In this document: positions 62,228 to 64,000 of the stretch, piece after piece | Layout of the letters: the number at the start of each line of letters is the position of its first letter | Numbering within the stretch: position 1 is the first letter of the stretch | From: Dyadobacter sp. CY347 | Lineage (GTDB): Bacteria; Bacteroidota; Bacteroidia; Cytophagales; Spirosomataceae | DNA: 64,000 nucleotides | Reading direction: 5' to 3' | Assembly: GCF_021502655.1 (NCBI RefSeq) | Contig: NZ_JAKFFT010000002.1 | Span: 682,001-746,000 of the forward strand | The notes under the pieces: model-generated | Databases searched by the model: none | The model's input: the letters and a program-made list of their open reading frames with translations, nothing else | Told to the model about the DNA's origin: nothing | Made by a program: the position numbers and the translations under genes

Positions 62228-63217
62228 ATGACGCCATTACTACTCGAACGCACACAGATCTGTGACGCGACCTGGAATGAACACATTCGCAAATCCTTAC
62301 AATGTGTTGTTTACGCCCAGACATTTTATCTTGATATTGTTTGTGAAAGTTGGAAAGCGCTCATTTGGCCCACATTTGAGCGCCCGGAAATTGTAATGCC
62401 CATTCCTATCCGCAGAAAATGGGGTTTTACGATCGTTTATCAACCTATTTTTTGTCAATATCTAGGCTTGTTTTCATTAAAGCCGCTTTCTGGATTACAG
62501 CTTGAATCTTTCATTCGCTGTATTTCGGAAGAATTTGTTTACATATCAGCTTATCATTTCAATCCGGAAAACTCAATTAGGCTATCCGCATTGGAAGCAT
62601 CATTTGCCAATCTAAAATTTACCCAAAAACATACGCACTGGCTTTATTTAAAAGCCGATTATGAGCAGTTAAATGCAGGTTATTCCAAGGATCGAAGGCA
62701 AAATTTGAGGCGTAGTAAAGCCTTTAACTGGGAAATGAAGAAAAGCGCGGACATTGACCCGTTGATCAAATTATTCAATGAAAATCAAACAGCGCGTATT
62801 CCGGGGGGCGTTGATCCTGGCGCATTCAATCGCTTGAAAGCACTTTTTAAAGCATTGCAGGCGAATCAGCAGGCGGAAGTTTACTACGCTTTTTACAACG
62901 GACAAATCCATGCCGGGATACTCATTGTGACATTCGCCGGAAGAGCAATTTATTTGTTCAACGCTGCAGATCAAAGAGGGAGAAAGGGCAATGCCAGGAC
63001 ATTCATGCTGGATCAATATTTCCATGCCCACAATGGTAAAACGCTGATCTTCGACTTCGAAAGCCCGGAGGTTGATTCTATCACAAACTTTTATCTCAGT
63101 TTTGGAAGCACTCCGGTTTCATTCTATGCCATAAGCCGAAACGAGCTTTGGTTTCCATTAAAGCAATTTCAAAACTGGCGAAAACGCTTTTTCAGAACCA
63201 GACAAGGTCTTTTTTAA
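62228..63217 (+). CDS. GNAT/FemAB-like acyltransferase-fold protein
   Basis: 329 residues, soluble. The pattern of two GNAT-like halves resembles the BioF2/FemAB-type acetyltransferase group: YSKDRRQNLRRSKAF (about 154-168, typical of FemAB-like proteins), a central AEVYYAFYNGQIHAGILIV (about 217-235), and LIFDFESPEVDSITNFYLSFGS near the C-terminus. Such proteins transfer amino-acyl or acyl groups, for example to peptidoglycan precursors or glycans; the substrate is unknown here. The gene starts 50 bases behind dnaA, and its last 26 bases overlap the convergent DUF3108 gene. Confidence 0.75.
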   Translation: MTPLLLERTQICDATWNEHIRKSLQCVVYAQTFYLDIVCESWKALIWPTFERPEIVMPIPIRRKWGFTIVYQPIFCQYLGLFSLKPLSGLQLESFIRCISEEFVYISAYHFNPENSIRLSALEASFANLKFTQKHTHWLYLKADYEQLNAGYSKDRRQNLRRSKAFNWEMKKSADIDPLIKLFNENQTARIPGGVDPGAFNRLKALFKALQANQQAEVYYAFYNGQIHAGILIVTFAGRAIYLFNAADQRGRKGNARTFMLDQYFHAHNGKTLIFDFESPEVDSITNFYLSFGSTPVSFYAISRNELWFPLKQFQNWRKRFFRTRQGLF

Positions 63218-63998
63218 GGCCCTTATATGATTTTAAGTCCATTTCCAGTGAACCAATTTTCAGTTCAACTTCTACTTTCAACGGTATTTTGTTGGAATCA
63301 TCAGAAACCCACAGCTTCATGGCGCCCTCGCCCTTGAAGAACTTGTTGTCTGGAATCAAAGGGTTGATCCTTAACACTTTTGTCTTGCCATATTTGGTCT
63401 TAATCACATCTTTTCCAACGTAACGGACACGCAGCTTGTAAACCTCCCCATCAAAAAACGTAGGAACTTCTATAACATCCCCTTCTGAAACACGGTCGAA
63501 ATTGATCGTTCTTAAATAGAAATAACCGCTGATGATGTCGTGGATGTTGTTGGGGACATTATATGTTTTGGTCTCGTCCTTTACACTGGAAACGGCCTGG
63601 TCCCTGTGGTGATTGAACATCACGCGTTCGTCCTTGCGATATTTGTTCTCCTGGATCTGACGCTCAAACATATGCGGCAAGATCGCCGTCGTGTCAATGT
63701 ATGACCGCCAGGTGTCGCGCACCCGGGAAATAAGATCGAACGCACCTACTGTACGTCCCGAAACACTGACCCGGAAGCAAGGCCGGTTGTTGATCATTGA
63801 AACCGATTTTCCTACCTCAACTTTGGCTTCGGCTGCATTGATAAACCCGTAATGCACCCTGTATTCAACCCTTTCGCCCGGCCCGAAGCTCTTGTTATTA
63901 ATAACCCTGTTCTCAGCAGCCTGCTCTTCAAATTGCCGAAATGAGAAAAAAAGCGAAACGGTGATTAAAGCAATTATAACGATGTACGATCTCTTCAT
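63192..63998 (-). CDS. DUF3108 family secreted protein
   Basis: 268 residues, starting 2 bases from the right edge of the window. A signal-like hydrophobic N-terminus (about 5-21) precedes a beta-rich DUF3108 domain: FGPGERVEYRVHYGFINAAEAKVEV (about 38-62), TVGAFDLISRVRDTWRSYIDT (about 83-103), and KLWVSDDSNKIPLKVEVEL (about 227-245). The family occurs widely in Bacteroidota and Proteobacteria as periplasmic proteins without an assigned role. It overlaps the 3' end of the convergent GNAT/FemAB-like gene by 26 bases. Confidence 0.85.
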   Translation of the reverse strand: MKRSYIVIIALITVSLFFSFRQFEEQAAENRVINNKSFGPGERVEYRVHYGFINAAEAKVEVGKSVSMINNRPCFRVSVSGRTVGAFDLISRVRDTWRSYIDTTAILPHMFERQIQENKYRKDERVMFNHHRDQAVSSVKDETKTYNVPNNIHDIISGYFYLRTINFDRVSEGDVIEVPTFFDGEVYKLRVRYVGKDVIKTKYGKTKVLRINPLIPDNKFFKGEGAMKLWVSDDSNKIPLKVEVELKIGSLEMDLKSYKGLKKDLVWF

Positions 63999-64000
63999 GC

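Overview
The window reads as chromosomal DNA of a Bacteroidota bacterium of the Cytophagales type, most like Dyadobacter or a close relative. The genus is an inference from gene content and protein style, not from a search. Supporting signs are a PorP/SprF protein of type IX secretion, TonB-dependent and other outer-membrane barrels, lipoproteins with early Cys boxes, and repeated Bacteroidota-type -7 promoter elements (TAnnTTTG) upstream of genes. Coding density is high. I saw no gene-free stretch above 300 bases, and no tRNA, rRNA, CRISPR array, insertion sequence or prophage.

Layout. 1-8.3 kb: the 3' part of a beta-propeller/outer-membrane barrel gene, a PorP/SprF gene, then sucA-sucB (2-oxoglutarate dehydrogenase E1 and E2). 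8.4-13 kb: MazG-like hydrolase and dtd, sdaA, and a rsmA-mgtE pair. 13-20 kb: a large hybrid sensor kinase and a TonB-receptor-like barrel. 19.8-24.3 kb: LysM protein, purE-purK and a BatA-type membrane protein. 24.5-31 kb: small membrane, secreted and lipoprotein genes, an OsmC peroxidase, and hemW coupled to a TonB-dependent receptor. 31-33.5 kb: two guanidino-group enzymes (CtlX-like and arginine deiminase). 33.8-39 kb: a suf operon (C, D, S, DUF5618, E, SufT-like, bacilliredoxin) without sufB. 39-42.6 kb: a VWA protein and a large PIG-L deacetylase.

42.7-57.2 kb is the accessory highlight: a phosphopantetheinyl transferase diverging from a one-direction block of 15 genes. That block holds a C45-type acyltransferase, an AMP-forming acyl/aryl ligase, two secreted proteins of unknown function, a YdcF-type lipoprotein, a methyltransferase, another secreted protein, DarA, DarB, a small unknown protein, a BtrH-like acyltransferase, an ABC exporter pair, an acyl carrier protein and a FabF-type ketosynthase. 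DarA (flavodoxin-like aromatase), DarB (KAS III-like ketosynthase/cyclase) and the carrier protein form the known dialkylresorcinol core. The surrounding genes suggest that the resorcinol is methylated, acylated and exported. The polyene-chain enzymes expected of a complete flexirubin locus (tyrosine ammonia-lyase, ketoreductase, dehydratases) are not here, so they lie elsewhere or the product is different.

57.2-64 kb: methylmalonyl-CoA mutase (mutB and a short mutA), dnaA, a GNAT/FemAB-like protein and a DUF3108 protein.
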